Assembly: GCA_965371665.1 (NCBI GenBank)
Contig: CBDUZI010000086.1
Span: 1-12,946, forward strand
Length of the DNA: 12,946 nt
Origin: JAUVAV01 sp965371665
GTDB lineage: Bacteria; Oederibacteriota; JAAXVQ01; JAUVAV01
Reading direction: 5' to 3'
Shown: positions 6,396 through 12,946 of the stretch, piece after piece
Layout: each line of letters begins with the position of its first letter
Numbering within the stretch: the first letter of the stretch is position 1
Translations under genes and position numbers: made by a program
Notes under the pieces: generated by a model
Databases searched by the model: none
The model's input: the letters and a program-made list of their open reading frames with translations, nothing else
Told to the model about the DNA's origin: nothing

Positions 6396-7307
6396 ATGCG
6401 GCTGGGACGCTCTCTTCTAATTATATTTCTCTTATTTTTTCTGGGGTGGGGAATCGCTTATCTGGGACGATTTCATAGTACGGAAGTTATTTTACCGGTG
6501 CGGGGAGAATACCTAACCATTGCCGACCGGAAGTTATATTTAAATGTCAGAGGAGAAGGCCGCGATGTACTGTTGCTGCACGGTTTTCCTTACAATTCCG
6601 AAAGTTTTAACGGGTTAACCGCGCAACCTTGGCCCGGATGTCGTCTGATCACCTTTGATTTTCCCGGACTGGGGCTTTCCCAAAAATCTGCCGGACGACC
6701 CATTAGACCTGATGATCTAGCCCTGACCGTGAAACTTATAATAGATAAGCTGGAAATTAAGGAAGTCGATATAATTGGGCATGATCTCGGCGGGGGAGTG
6801 GCCGTTATCTGCGCGGCGCAATATCCCCAAATGGTTAAAAGCTTGGTATTGATTGCGCCGGATTCCTCGGCGGGAATGGCCGGAACGAGTTTGGGTCCAT
6901 GGTGGAGGATGCCGGCCGTAGGAGAAGCATGGGCGGTTATTCGGCTGGGCAGGGGTTTTATTCGCAGTATGCTGAAAATGGCCTGTGCGCCGGAAAGTTC
7001 GGACCCGAGTCGATGGGTGGAGCGATATTACCGGTCTTTGAACACCAGGCATGGACGCCAAGGATTTCTGAACCTGAATCGGGGACGATACCCTTTCGAA
7101 TACTTGCCCTACGAGGAACAATTGGAAGTCAGGACTTTGATAATCTGGGGAGAGAAGGACCGGATAGTGCCGATGGCCGCCGGGGAAAAAATAGTCCGGA
7201 AACTTAGTCAAGCCCGGCTGGAAATTATTCCCGGAGCAGGCCATCTGCTCCAACAAGAGGCGCCGGAAAAGGTGTACGGGATTATTAAGGATTTTTTGAA
7301 ATTGTAG
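6396..7307 (+). CDS. Membrane-anchored alpha/beta hydrolase with Asp nucleophile
   Basis: This 303-residue protein is anchored by an N-terminal helix (about 6-24, after MRLGR), and the catalytic domain is probably outside the cytoplasm. The fold signature is HGFP (62-65, oxyanion region), the nucleophile elbow GHDLGGG (128-134) with Asp130 instead of Ser, the acid Asp255 in GEKDRIVP, and His283 in GAGH. An Asp nucleophile is the hallmark of epoxide hydrolases and haloalkane/haloacid dehalogenases. The Trp that commonly follows the Asp in those enzymes is Leu131 here, so neither activity can be assigned. Start choice: GGGAG (6384-6388) is 7 bases before ATG 6396; a TTG at 6378 would add six residues but overlaps that site. 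The gene appears to be transcribed alone or with folE2, 139 bases downstream. Confidence 0.88.
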   Translation: MRLGRSLLIIFLLFFLGWGIAYLGRFHSTEVILPVRGEYLTIADRKLYLNVRGEGRDVLLLHGFPYNSESFNGLTAQPWPGCRLITFDFPGLGLSQKSAGRPIRPDDLALTVKLIIDKLEIKEVDIIGHDLGGGVAVICAAQYPQMVKSLVLIAPDSSAGMAGTSLGPWWRMPAVGEAWAVIRLGRGFIRSMLKMACAPESSDPSRWVERYYRSLNTRHGRQGFLNLNRGRYPFEYLPYEEQLEVRTLIIWGEKDRIVPMAAGEKIVRKLSQARLEIIPGAGHLLQQEAPEKVYGIIKDFLKL

Positions 7308-7320
7308 TGAATCCCGAGCC

Positions 7321-7380
7321 GGGCAACCACAGGGGGTTGCCCCTACAAAAGCATAGGTATTTTGAATTTATCGTAGGGGC
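7321..7380. repeat. Intergenic hairpin repeat between the hydrolase and folE2
   Basis: GGGCAACC (7321-7328) pairs with GGTTGCCC (7335-7342) around a six-base loop, 13 bases after the hydrolase stop. A second, competing pairing exists between GCCCCTAC (7339-7346) and GTAGGGGC (7373-7380). The overlapping arms and outward-facing GTAGGGGC ends look like a degenerate REP/MITE-type intergenic repeat. There is no U-tract, so it is not a standard terminator. Confidence 0.6.
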
Positions 7381-7431
7381 GGCATATTTCAGCTAAAGGC
7401 TGATTTACCAAGCAACAGAAACTATAAAAAC

Positions 7432-7437
7432 AGGAGG
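7432..7437 (+). promoter_or_regulatory. Ribosome binding site that sets the folE2 start at GTG 7447
   Basis: A perfect AGGAGG lies 9 bases before GTG 7447 and only 3 bases before the in-frame TTG at 7441. The GTG is therefore the likely start. Confidence 0.75.
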
Positions 7438-7446
7438 ATCTTGACG

Positions 7447-8226
7447 GTGAAAGATATTCAGGATCAAGCAGATAGTCGTCAGGTCGCGATAAATAAAGTC
7501 GGTATCAGGAATATCAGATATCCTATCCGGGTGCTGGACAAGGCCTACCAGGCGCAGCATACCGTGGCGGATATCAATCTTTATGTTCACTTACCTGAGC
7601 ATTTTCGCGGCACCCATATGAGCCGTTTTATAGAGGTGCTTAATCGCTACCAGCGTGAAATCGATATCAGTAAGCTGGATGAGATACTCGAGACGCTGCG
7701 CATTACGCTAAAATCGGAAGCGGCTTATTTGGAGATGTCTTTTCCATATTTTATTGAAAAAGCGGCGCCTATCTCCCGGGCGGTTAGTATAATGGAGTAT
7801 CACTGTTCCATGGCCGCGGTCCAGCATCGCAACGGTGAAAAAGATTTTGTCCTTACGGTTTGCGTTCCGATTATGACCCTGTGCCCCTGTTCCAAGGAAA
7901 TTAGTGATCGCGGCGCGCATAACCAGAGATCCTTGGTTACCGTCTCCGTGCGTATGAATACCCTGGTCTGGATCGAGGATCTAATCAAACTGGTCGAGCA
8001 AGCCGCCGTGTGCGATCTTTACGCCCTGCTTAAGCGGGAGGATGAGAAATATATTACGGAACGGGCTTATGACAATCCCGCCTTTGTCGAAGATATTGTA
8101 AGAGAAATAGCCGTGAAACTGCAGGTAGATGAACGCCTGACCTGGTTTACGGTGGAAAGTGAAAATATGGAAAGCATCCATAATCATAATGCTTATGCCT
8201 TTGTAGAAGGGAAGCGGAAGACTTGA
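7447..8226 (+). CDS. folE2: GTP cyclohydrolase FolE2 (type IB)
   Basis: This 259-residue cytosolic enzyme converts GTP to 7,8-dihydroneopterin triphosphate, the entry step for folate and for queuosine-type deazapurines. Family marks run in order: RNIRYPI (21-27), GTHMSRF (55-61), the metal/catalytic Cys block TLCPCSKEISDRGAHNQRS (144-162) with Cys148 and His158, and the C-terminal ESENMESIHNHNAYA (237-251). Length and motif order match full-length FolE2. Unlike FolE, this type is not strictly zinc-dependent, and bacteria often use it under zinc limitation; I see no Zur-box-like site upstream, so that role is not supported here. No other folate or queuosine gene is adjacent. The start is GTG. 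Confidence 0.96.
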   Translation: MKDIQDQADSRQVAINKVGIRNIRYPIRVLDKAYQAQHTVADINLYVHLPEHFRGTHMSRFIEVLNRYQREIDISKLDEILETLRITLKSEAAYLEMSFPYFIEKAAPISRAVSIMEYHCSMAAVQHRNGEKDFVLTVCVPIMTLCPCSKEISDRGAHNQRSLVTVSVRMNTLVWIEDLIKLVEQAAVCDLYALLKREDEKYITERAYDNPAFVEDIVREIAVKLQVDERLTWFTVESENMESIHNHNAYAFVEGKRKT

Positions 8227-8239
8227 AAAAAACTATACG

Positions 8240-8268
8240 TTGCGGCCGGCGGACGTTTAAGTTATAAT
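8240..8268 (+). promoter_or_regulatory. Possible sigma-70 promoter of the 8462-12896 operon
   Basis: TTGCGG (8240-8245) and a perfect TATAAT (8263-8268) are separated by 17 bases. Transcription would start near 8275 and give a leader of roughly 190 bases that contains the hairpin element at 8294-8422. Confidence 0.5.
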
Positions 8269-8293
8269 ATAGAAAAATATTTACAGACGTATT

Positions 8294-8422
8294 TAGCCGT
8301 TCATTATAATTAAAGTACTAAAGTCGTAATGATGATTAGACATTGCCTTTATAGACCCCGGCTTCCGCCGGGGTGACGTCTTAGCCGGAATCCAGGAAAT
8401 AAATATTATAGCCGAACGGCTA
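8294..8422. repeat. MITE-like element with inverted ends and an internal hairpin
   Basis: TAGCCGTTC (8294-8302) and GAACGGCTA (8414-8422) are perfect inverted 9-base ends, each followed inward by a TATAAT-like block. The interior has a strong hairpin, ACCCCGGC/GCCGGGGT (8355-8362 with 8367-8374), then a GCCGGAATCCAGG-like tail. GTATT occurs just outside both ends (8289-8293 and 8425-8429), but two extra bases separate it on the right, so a target duplication is only suggestive. It encodes nothing. It fills most of the gap between folE2 and the next gene. Confidence 0.5.
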
Positions 8423-8461
8423 ATGTATTACTTACAAGCCGGAAAGAGAGGGGTATTAACC

Positions 8462-9085
8462 ATGAGTTGGACCACAGGCGGAGACCGAATTAAGGAAGTG
8501 AAATTTCTGGTGGACCTGGCCAAACATACTTATATCAGCGAGAAAAGCCATCAAGAGATTATTGACCGTGCCGGCTTGAATCCCGCCGGGTTTGATAATT
8601 ACCTCAAAGGCTGGGTGAGATCCGACGGTACTATCAAGATCTGGGTGGAAAGCATAGAAGATATTGTCTTCCGGTACTGGGATCAAATCACACTCGGTTT
8701 TCGCTTGTTAATAAAGGAAAACCTGACCAGGAAAAAATCCAAGCTATATGCCATCGTCAATCGGGTGGAGCGATATGCCGGGATAATTCAGGATTTCATG
8801 ATAACCCGGAGTAAGCAAGCTTATTTTGACAAAAAAATAGGGTATGCCGTGCATTTTTACGGTCAGCCGAAAGTGACCAAGGGACGGCCGGTTATCCTGC
8901 TGGTTAATTATAAGCTGGGGGCGAATCATTATGTTTTCGCCGGCACCAAAGGAAAGGTTTTGGTTCCGGCTTCCGGCCGAGCCAAGCGGATACGGGTTAA
9001 ATGGCTAAGCAGCAGTTCCGGATATATGAAAACACGCAGCGGTGTGGAGCTTTTAACCGATCGCCGCTTGCTTTCACTGATATAG
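8462..9085 (+). CDS. Unrecognised basic cytosolic protein, first gene of a four-gene operon
   Basis: I do not recognise this 207-residue protein. It has no signal peptide or membrane helix. Residues about 9-62 are helical and then strand-like (KSHQEIIDRAGLNPAGFDNY, then SDGTIKIW) in a way that could be a winged-helix unit. Residues about 66-120 form a helical linker rich in basic residues. The C-terminal part (about 126-207) is beta-rich and very basic, with VILLVNYKLGANHYVF at 144-159 and RAKRIRVKW at 173-181. A nucleic-acid-binding role would fit, but this is inference. AGAGGGG at 8447-8453 is 8 bases before ATG 8462; an in-frame ATG at 8423 lacks a site and falls at the edge of the repeat element. 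It is followed after 16 bases by the phosphoesterase-like gene, which it may regulate or assist. Confidence 0.82.
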   Translation: MSWTTGGDRIKEVKFLVDLAKHTYISEKSHQEIIDRAGLNPAGFDNYLKGWVRSDGTIKIWVESIEDIVFRYWDQITLGFRLLIKENLTRKKSKLYAIVNRVERYAGIIQDFMITRSKQAYFDKKIGYAVHFYGQPKVTKGRPVILLVNYKLGANHYVFAGTKGKVLVPASGRAKRIRVKWLSSSSGYMKTRSGVELLTDRRLLSLI

Positions 9086-9101
9086 GATAAGGGAGGCGGG
9101 T

Positions 9102-9863
9102 ATGCAGATTCTTGTATTTTCGGACTTACAAGGAGAGATCGGGAATCTTAGAGCGATGGTTAATCAAACCAAGAAATTTTCGCTGGATGCCATGTGTTTT
9201 TGCGGCAATATAGTACTGGGGCACGCGCGCCTGGATGAATGGGTCGGCGCGAAGCTGGGCGGAAGGGTTCCTAATCGTAACCAGGTGGAGATACTGGAAG
9301 AGGCGTTGGAGGATTTAAAACTTTATAAGGAGTTTTGCAGCCTGGTTGATTCGCTGGGCATTCCCGTCATGGTAATACCCGGTAACCTGGATGCCTCCGA
9401 GGAACGTTATTTTGTATTTATGCAGCAGGCTGCCTTTCTTTCCGATAATATTGTCCTTTTACATGAAAATTTAATAAAATTTGGATATTATGTTTTCACC
9501 GGTTTCGGCGGAGAACTCCGGGATAATGAGAAGGAGGATTATTTTGTGCTGCAATATTCCCGCCGGGAAATTAATTTTGGCACCCGGCGAATGTGTTTCC
9601 TTAAACCGCCGCGTATTCTGCTTTTGCATTCGCCGCCCATTTCCACCCTGGATCTGGAGGGGGGGATTCATAAAGGGTCGCAGATAGTTAATGATATTAT
9701 AGCCGCCGTCTCTCCCGAGTTTTTATTTTGCGGCCATGTGACGGCCGCGTATGGTATGGAAAAGATTAATCAGACTACTGTCGTGAATCCCGGCGCCTTG
9801 GCGGACGGCCGCTTCGCACTAGTGGATACCCAAAACAGCGAAGTCAAGCTAATGCAGTTATGA
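9102..9863 (+). CDS. Calcineurin-like phosphoesterase homologue with a degraded metal site
   Basis: This 253-residue cytosolic protein has the layout of small calcineurin-type phosphoesterases, closest in pattern to those with HSPP-x2-T-x-LD, HxGS and VVNPG-x-L. The dimetal ligands of the family are D-x-H, G-D, G-N, H and G-H-x-H. Here they read FSDLQG (Asp8 kept, His to Gln10), CGNIV (bridging Asp to Asn36), PGNLD (Asn95 kept, next residue Leu96), LLHSPP (His176 kept) and CGHVT (His212 kept, final His to Thr214). Three of seven ligands are lost, including the bridging one, so normal two-metal hydrolysis is doubtful. The rest is well preserved (SPPISTLDLEGGIHKGSQ, 177-194; VVNPGALADGRFALVD, 227-242), which argues for a kept non-catalytic or altered role. 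GGGAGG (9091-9096) serves the ATG. It lies in the operon between an unknown gene and the transglycosylase. Confidence 0.85.
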   Translation: MQILVFSDLQGEIGNLRAMVNQTKKFSLDAMCFCGNIVLGHARLDEWVGAKLGGRVPNRNQVEILEEALEDLKLYKEFCSLVDSLGIPVMVIPGNLDASEERYFVFMQQAAFLSDNIVLLHENLIKFGYYVFTGFGGELRDNEKEDYFVLQYSRREINFGTRRMCFLKPPRILLLHSPPISTLDLEGGIHKGSQIVNDIIAAVSPEFLFCGHVTAAYGMEKINQTTVVNPGALADGRFALVDTQNSEVKLMQL

Positions 9864-9873
9864 TAATTAAAAA

Positions 9874-11190
9874 ATGAAGAGAATAATTCTGTTGGCGATT
9901 GTATGCTTCGCCGGTGCGGGCTGTGCCTCCCTGGCGCTGGCGCCGCCGGTCCGGACCGGAGGGCGGACGCCCCTGACCGAAAAACTTTTAGATGACGCTC
10001 AGAAAGAATTGAAACTGGCCGAGGAAAGTTATGCGGCCGGTGATATGGCGGGCGCGGAACAAGCCGCCATCCGGGCCGCTCGTATAATCTATGCCGCTGA
10101 TTTTCCCGACAACGGGGAAGGGCGACGTTATGCTGAAATAACTTCCCGGTTATCGCTGCTGACAGTACGCTTGAATCGTTTTCTCCACGGGGTTTCTCCT
10201 GAATTGGAACCTGAATCTTTTACCATGCCGATTCCTTACAATCCCAGAATCGAACGCCAAATTGATTATTATATGACCCGAGGCCGGGAGGGATTTGCCC
10301 GCTGGCTGCGCCGTTCCGGACGATATGTTCCGGTACTAAAAGAATATTTTATCCAGCAGGGTCTGCCGGGCGATATGGTTTACCTGGCTTTGGTGGAATC
10401 AGGATTTAACCCCCGGAACCGATCACCCAAGCACGCCGTCGGCCTGTTTCAGTTTATTAAAGGCACGGCCGAAATGGTAGGCCTGAAGGAAAGTTTATGG
10501 ATGGATGAACGCCGGCATCCGGAAAAAGCCGCGCAGGCCGCGGTTAAGCATCTTAAATCGCTGTACCGGGAATTTCACGACTGGGATTTAAGCCTGGCGG
10601 CCTATAATGCCGGTTCCGGAAGGGTGAAGCGGGCGATGCGCGCCCAAGGGGTTAAAGATTACTGGCAATTGGCGCTTCCGCCGGAGACGGAAGCGTATGT
10701 GCCTAAAATTTACGCCACGCTGATCATTGCCCAGGAGCCGGAACTATATGGCTTCAATCCGGATATGGAAACAGAAACCGAGGCCGAAGAAGCAGAGGTC
10801 CCGGGCGGCGTTGATTTAAAAGTAATTGCAGAATGCCTGGGGACCAGTCTGTCAGCAGTGGTTGATTTGAATCCGGAATTAACTAAAGGCTGCACCCCGC
10901 CCGGCCCGGAAACATATCTTCTCCGCCTGCCCAAGAATACGGGGGAAAGATTCCGGACTATGTTTGCCGGCTTGCCGGATAAGAAAAAATATCTCAGCCG
11001 GGAAGAGCTTAGCCGGAGAAAATTCAAAGGCGTTTACTTTGTATATAAAATCAAATCCGGCGACTCGCTGTATACCATCGCCCGCAAACACCATACCACA
11101 GTAGCCAAACTCCAGCGGTGGAATCCCAGTACGCGCAGAAGTAAATATATCCATACCGGAAAAAAATTAAGAATTTACCGCAGCCGCTGA
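9874..11190 (+). CDS. MltD-like lytic murein transglycosylase with LysM repeats
   Basis: This 438-residue envelope enzyme cleaves the MurNAc-GlcNAc bond of peptidoglycan to give 1,6-anhydro ends. The N-terminus (MKRIILLAIVCFAGAGC) is a lipoprotein-type signal with Cys17 as likely lipid site; the residue at -3 is Gly, less usual, so ordinary signal cleavage near ALA (23) is possible. Residues about 36-105 are helical. The SLT domain (about 150-290) shows catalytic Glu175 in ALVESGFNP, GLFQFI (190-195), AYNAG (243-247) and YVPKIYA (275-281). A degenerate LysM-like unit lies at about 312-353 and a clear LysM at about 389-435 (IKSGDSLYTIARKHHTTVAK within it), binding glycan. An acidic linker (299-308) precedes them. 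No ribosome binding site is visible in the A-rich 10-base gap, so it probably relies on coupling to the gene before. It differs from E. coli MltD in the short LysM part. Confidence 0.93.
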   Translation: MKRIILLAIVCFAGAGCASLALAPPVRTGGRTPLTEKLLDDAQKELKLAEESYAAGDMAGAEQAAIRAARIIYAADFPDNGEGRRYAEITSRLSLLTVRLNRFLHGVSPELEPESFTMPIPYNPRIERQIDYYMTRGREGFARWLRRSGRYVPVLKEYFIQQGLPGDMVYLALVESGFNPRNRSPKHAVGLFQFIKGTAEMVGLKESLWMDERRHPEKAAQAAVKHLKSLYREFHDWDLSLAAYNAGSGRVKRAMRAQGVKDYWQLALPPETEAYVPKIYATLIIAQEPELYGFNPDMETETEAEEAEVPGGVDLKVIAECLGTSLSAVVDLNPELTKGCTPPGPETYLLRLPKNTGERFRTMFAGLPDKKKYLSREELSRRKFKGVYFVYKIKSGDSLYTIARKHHTTVAKLQRWNPSTRRSKYIHTGKKLRIYRSR

Positions 11191-11195
11191 GCAAC

Positions 11196-12896
11196 ATGAG
11201 TATTTTACGAATTGCCTTGGCCCAGATCAATCCCACCATGGGCGATTTCAAAGCTAATACCGCAAAAATAAAGAGGAATATTATTCAGGCCCGGAAGGCG
11301 AACGCTGATCTGATAGTTTGCCCGGAAATGGTTATTTGCGGTTATCCTCCCGAGGATCTGCTCTTGAAGCCGGGTTTTCTCGCAGATAATGAAGCGGCCC
11401 GGCAGGAACTGGTCCGTGAAACGCAAGCCATAACCGCGGTGGTGGGACTCGCGTACGGCGGAAATGACAAGCTATTTAACTCGGCCGCGCTTATGGACGA
11501 GGGAAAGCTCTTGGATGTTTACCACAAAATTGAACTGCCTAATTACGGAGTGTTTGATGAAAAACGCTATTTCGCGCCGGGCCGCCAACCATGCTTTTTT
11601 GAGCTGGGTAGTTGGCGCATAGCGATCACTATTTGTGAAGACCTGTGGATTGAGAACGGCGTGGCAGAAAATTTTATTCAACGGCATAAAGTGGATTTGA
11701 TTGTTAATTTGTCCGCTTCGCCTTTCCATGCCGGTAAGCAGAGCGTCCGGCAAAAGATATTAAACGGGATAGCCCGGCGCAACCGGGCGTATGTGGCATA
11801 TGTCAACCTGGTAGGCGGCCAGGATGAACTGGTGTTCGACGGCCACAGTATGATCATAAGTCCCCTGGGAGAGCCTTTGAACAGAGCCGGGACTTTTATC
11901 GAGCAACTTCTGCTGACGGATATTGAAAAGCCGTCCCGCTGCGCATCGTCCCGGCCGGCTTCTCCAAAAAGCGGAGCAGACATTAGGATTGTGCGTCCGC
12001 TTAAAACCAATCGGAAACCAATTCGCATAACGCCGGTTGCTCAAAAAGACCGGCTGGAAAATATTTATTCGGCGCTGCTGTTGGGGACCAGGGACTATGT
12101 TAAGAAAAACGGTTTTAAAAAAACGGTTATAGGTTTAAGCGGAGGGATAGATTCTTCGCTGACCGCGGCCATAGCCACAGCGGCCCTGGGCAGCGAAAAT
12201 GTCATAGGTCTAACCATGCCGTCGCAATATACTTCCACTGCGACCCGTTCCGACGCAGCGCGCATCGCTGAAAATTTCAGGATGCAGATGTTTACCGTTC
12301 CCATTAAGCCGATATTTGCCGCTTATCGGAGAACCTTGGCAGAATCTTTTGGGCCGGCGCCGGGGGGCATTGCGCACGAGAATCTGCAGGCCCGCATACG
12401 CGGCAATATCCTAATGGCCTTCTCAAACCGTTTTGGATGGCTGGTTTTGACTACGGGCAACAAGAGCGAGGTTGCGGTGGGTTATTGCACGCTTTACGGG
12501 GATATGGCCGGTGGTTTGTCCGTAATCAAGGATGTTCCCAAGACCTTGGTATATGAGTTGGCGCAGCATGTAAATAAAGCAGCCGGCCGGGAGCTTATTC
12601 CGCAAAGTGTTATGGAACGTCCGCCTTCGGCGGAATTGCGTCCGAACCAAAAAGACGAGGATAGCCTGCCGCCATACAGCGTGCTTGATCCGATATTGAA
12701 GGAGTACGTGGAGGAGGATCGAGCCCTGGAAGAAATAATAGCCAAAGGTTTTAAGAAGCCCACCGTGCTTGAAATCATCCAACGGGTGGACCGGAGTGAA
12801 TATAAACGCCGCCAGTCTCCGCCCGGAATCAAAATCACGCCCAAGGCCTTTGGCCGGGACCGGCGTCTGCCTATAACCAATCAATACCGGACCTAG
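11196..12896 (+). CDS. nadE: Glutamine-dependent NAD+ synthetase
   Basis: This 566-residue cytosolic enzyme makes NAD+ from deamido-NAD+, ATP and glutamine, the last step of NAD synthesis. The N-terminal nitrilase-type glutaminase domain (about 4-245) has the full triad: Glu44 (CPEM), Lys111 (YHKIELPNYG) and Cys147 (TICEDLW). A short linker leads to the synthetase domain (about 285-566), with the ATP loop LSGGIDSS (314-321), NLQARIRG (396-403), TTGNKSE (419-425), YGDMAGG (434-440) and RPPSAELRPNQKDEDSLP (475-492). The length is normal and the ending KAFGRDRRLPI is the usual one, so the protein is complete. The gap to the previous gene is 5 bases and no strong ribosome binding site is seen, suggesting coupling. 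Its stop TAG lies inside CCTAGG, the end of repeat copy D. Confidence 0.97.
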   Translation: MSILRIALAQINPTMGDFKANTAKIKRNIIQARKANADLIVCPEMVICGYPPEDLLLKPGFLADNEAARQELVRETQAITAVVGLAYGGNDKLFNSAALMDEGKLLDVYHKIELPNYGVFDEKRYFAPGRQPCFFELGSWRIAITICEDLWIENGVAENFIQRHKVDLIVNLSASPFHAGKQSVRQKILNGIARRNRAYVAYVNLVGGQDELVFDGHSMIISPLGEPLNRAGTFIEQLLLTDIEKPSRCASSRPASPKSGADIRIVRPLKTNRKPIRITPVAQKDRLENIYSALLLGTRDYVKKNGFKKTVIGLSGGIDSSLTAAIATAALGSENVIGLTMPSQYTSTATRSDAARIAENFRMQMFTVPIKPIFAAYRRTLAESFGPAPGGIAHENLQARIRGNILMAFSNRFGWLVLTTGNKSEVAVGYCTLYGDMAGGLSVIKDVPKTLVYELAQHVNKAAGRELIPQSVMERPPSAELRPNQKDEDSLPPYSVLDPILKEYVEEDRALEEIIAKGFKKPTVLEIIQRVDRSEYKRRQSPPGIKITPKAFGRDRRLPITNQYRT

Positions 12897-12946
12897 GAGC
12901 CTGTCGGACTTAAGTCATTTTCCCCCTTTTGTAAAGGGGGCAGGGG
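12892..12946 (-). repeat. Dispersed repeat, copy D (inverted, cut by the window end)
   Basis: It runs from CCTAGG (12892-12897) through CCTGTCGGACTT to a C5T4/G5 hairpin (12922-12940) and ends in CAGGGG at the last base. It is nearly the reverse complement of copy A. The CCTAGG end overlaps the last codon and stop of nadE. Confidence 0.85.

Noticed and set aside
6717..7256. 179-codon open frame on the minus strand inside the hydrolase gene
   Set aside because: It lies wholly opposite a well-supported gene, has no ribosome binding site and its translation shows no coherent domain.
7308..7446. Tetrahydrofolate or other riboswitch before folE2
   Set aside because: The only structures are short repeat-like hairpins; no conserved aptamer core is recognisable.
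12423..12884. 153-codon open frame on the minus strand opposite nadE
   Set aside because: nadE motifs cover this stretch in the forward frame; the reverse product is Arg/Ser-rich shadow sequence.
12890..12896. nadE truncated by the repeat
   Set aside because: The protein reaches the normal C-terminal KAFGRDRRLPI region and has the usual length for the two-domain enzyme.
1..12946. Composite transposon bounded by the inverted repeats
   Set aside because: There is no transposase, integrase or resolvase gene in the window, and the genes inside are housekeeping types.

Overview
The window reads as chromosomal DNA of an uncultivated, probably Gram-negative bacterium. The evidence is a membrane chemoreceptor, a lipoprotein-type murein transglycosylase with LysM domains, clear AGGAGG-like ribosome binding sites, tightly packed genes, balanced base composition and several families of short intergenic repeats. 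No gene here fixes the phylum; I would not go beyond a deltaproteobacterium-like or candidate-phylum anaerobe. Both ends lie inside copies of the same repeat, so the piece may be a whole contig whose assembly stopped at repeats.

Layout. Bases 1-228 hold three copies of a repeat built around a CCTAGG-centred palindrome. A methyl-accepting chemotaxis protein follows (338-2068). After a possible promoter comes a forward cluster: an unrecognised protein with a B3-like barrel pattern and an arginine-pentad tail (2216-2782), an archaemetzincin homologue that has lost its catalytic zinc site (2857-3669), a beta-phosphoglucomutase-type HAD phosphatase (3670-4350) and a GT4 glycosyltransferase (4319-5494). 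A secreted protein with two cupredoxin-like units lies on the minus strand (5533-6237) and faces the glycosyltransferase across a hairpin. To its right, forward, are a membrane-anchored alpha/beta hydrolase with an Asp nucleophile (6396-7307) and GTP cyclohydrolase FolE2 (7447-8226). Repeat-like hairpins lie before and after folE2.

The last block (8462-12896) is a tight four-gene unit with gaps of 16, 10 and 5 bases: an unrecognised basic protein, a calcineurin-like phosphoesterase homologue that lacks three of its metal ligands, an MltD-like transglycosylase and glutamine-dependent NAD synthetase. The nadE stop codon lies inside another copy of the terminal repeat, in inverted orientation.

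The most unusual points are two metalloenzyme homologues that keep their family fold signature but have lost metal ligands: the archaemetzincin (HExxHxxGxxH replaced, Cys4 site kept) and the phosphoesterase (DxH to DxQ, GD to GN, GHxH to GHxT). Each sits next to a gene I cannot assign. I see no complete defence system, no transposase or integrase, no CRISPR array and no tRNA or rRNA.
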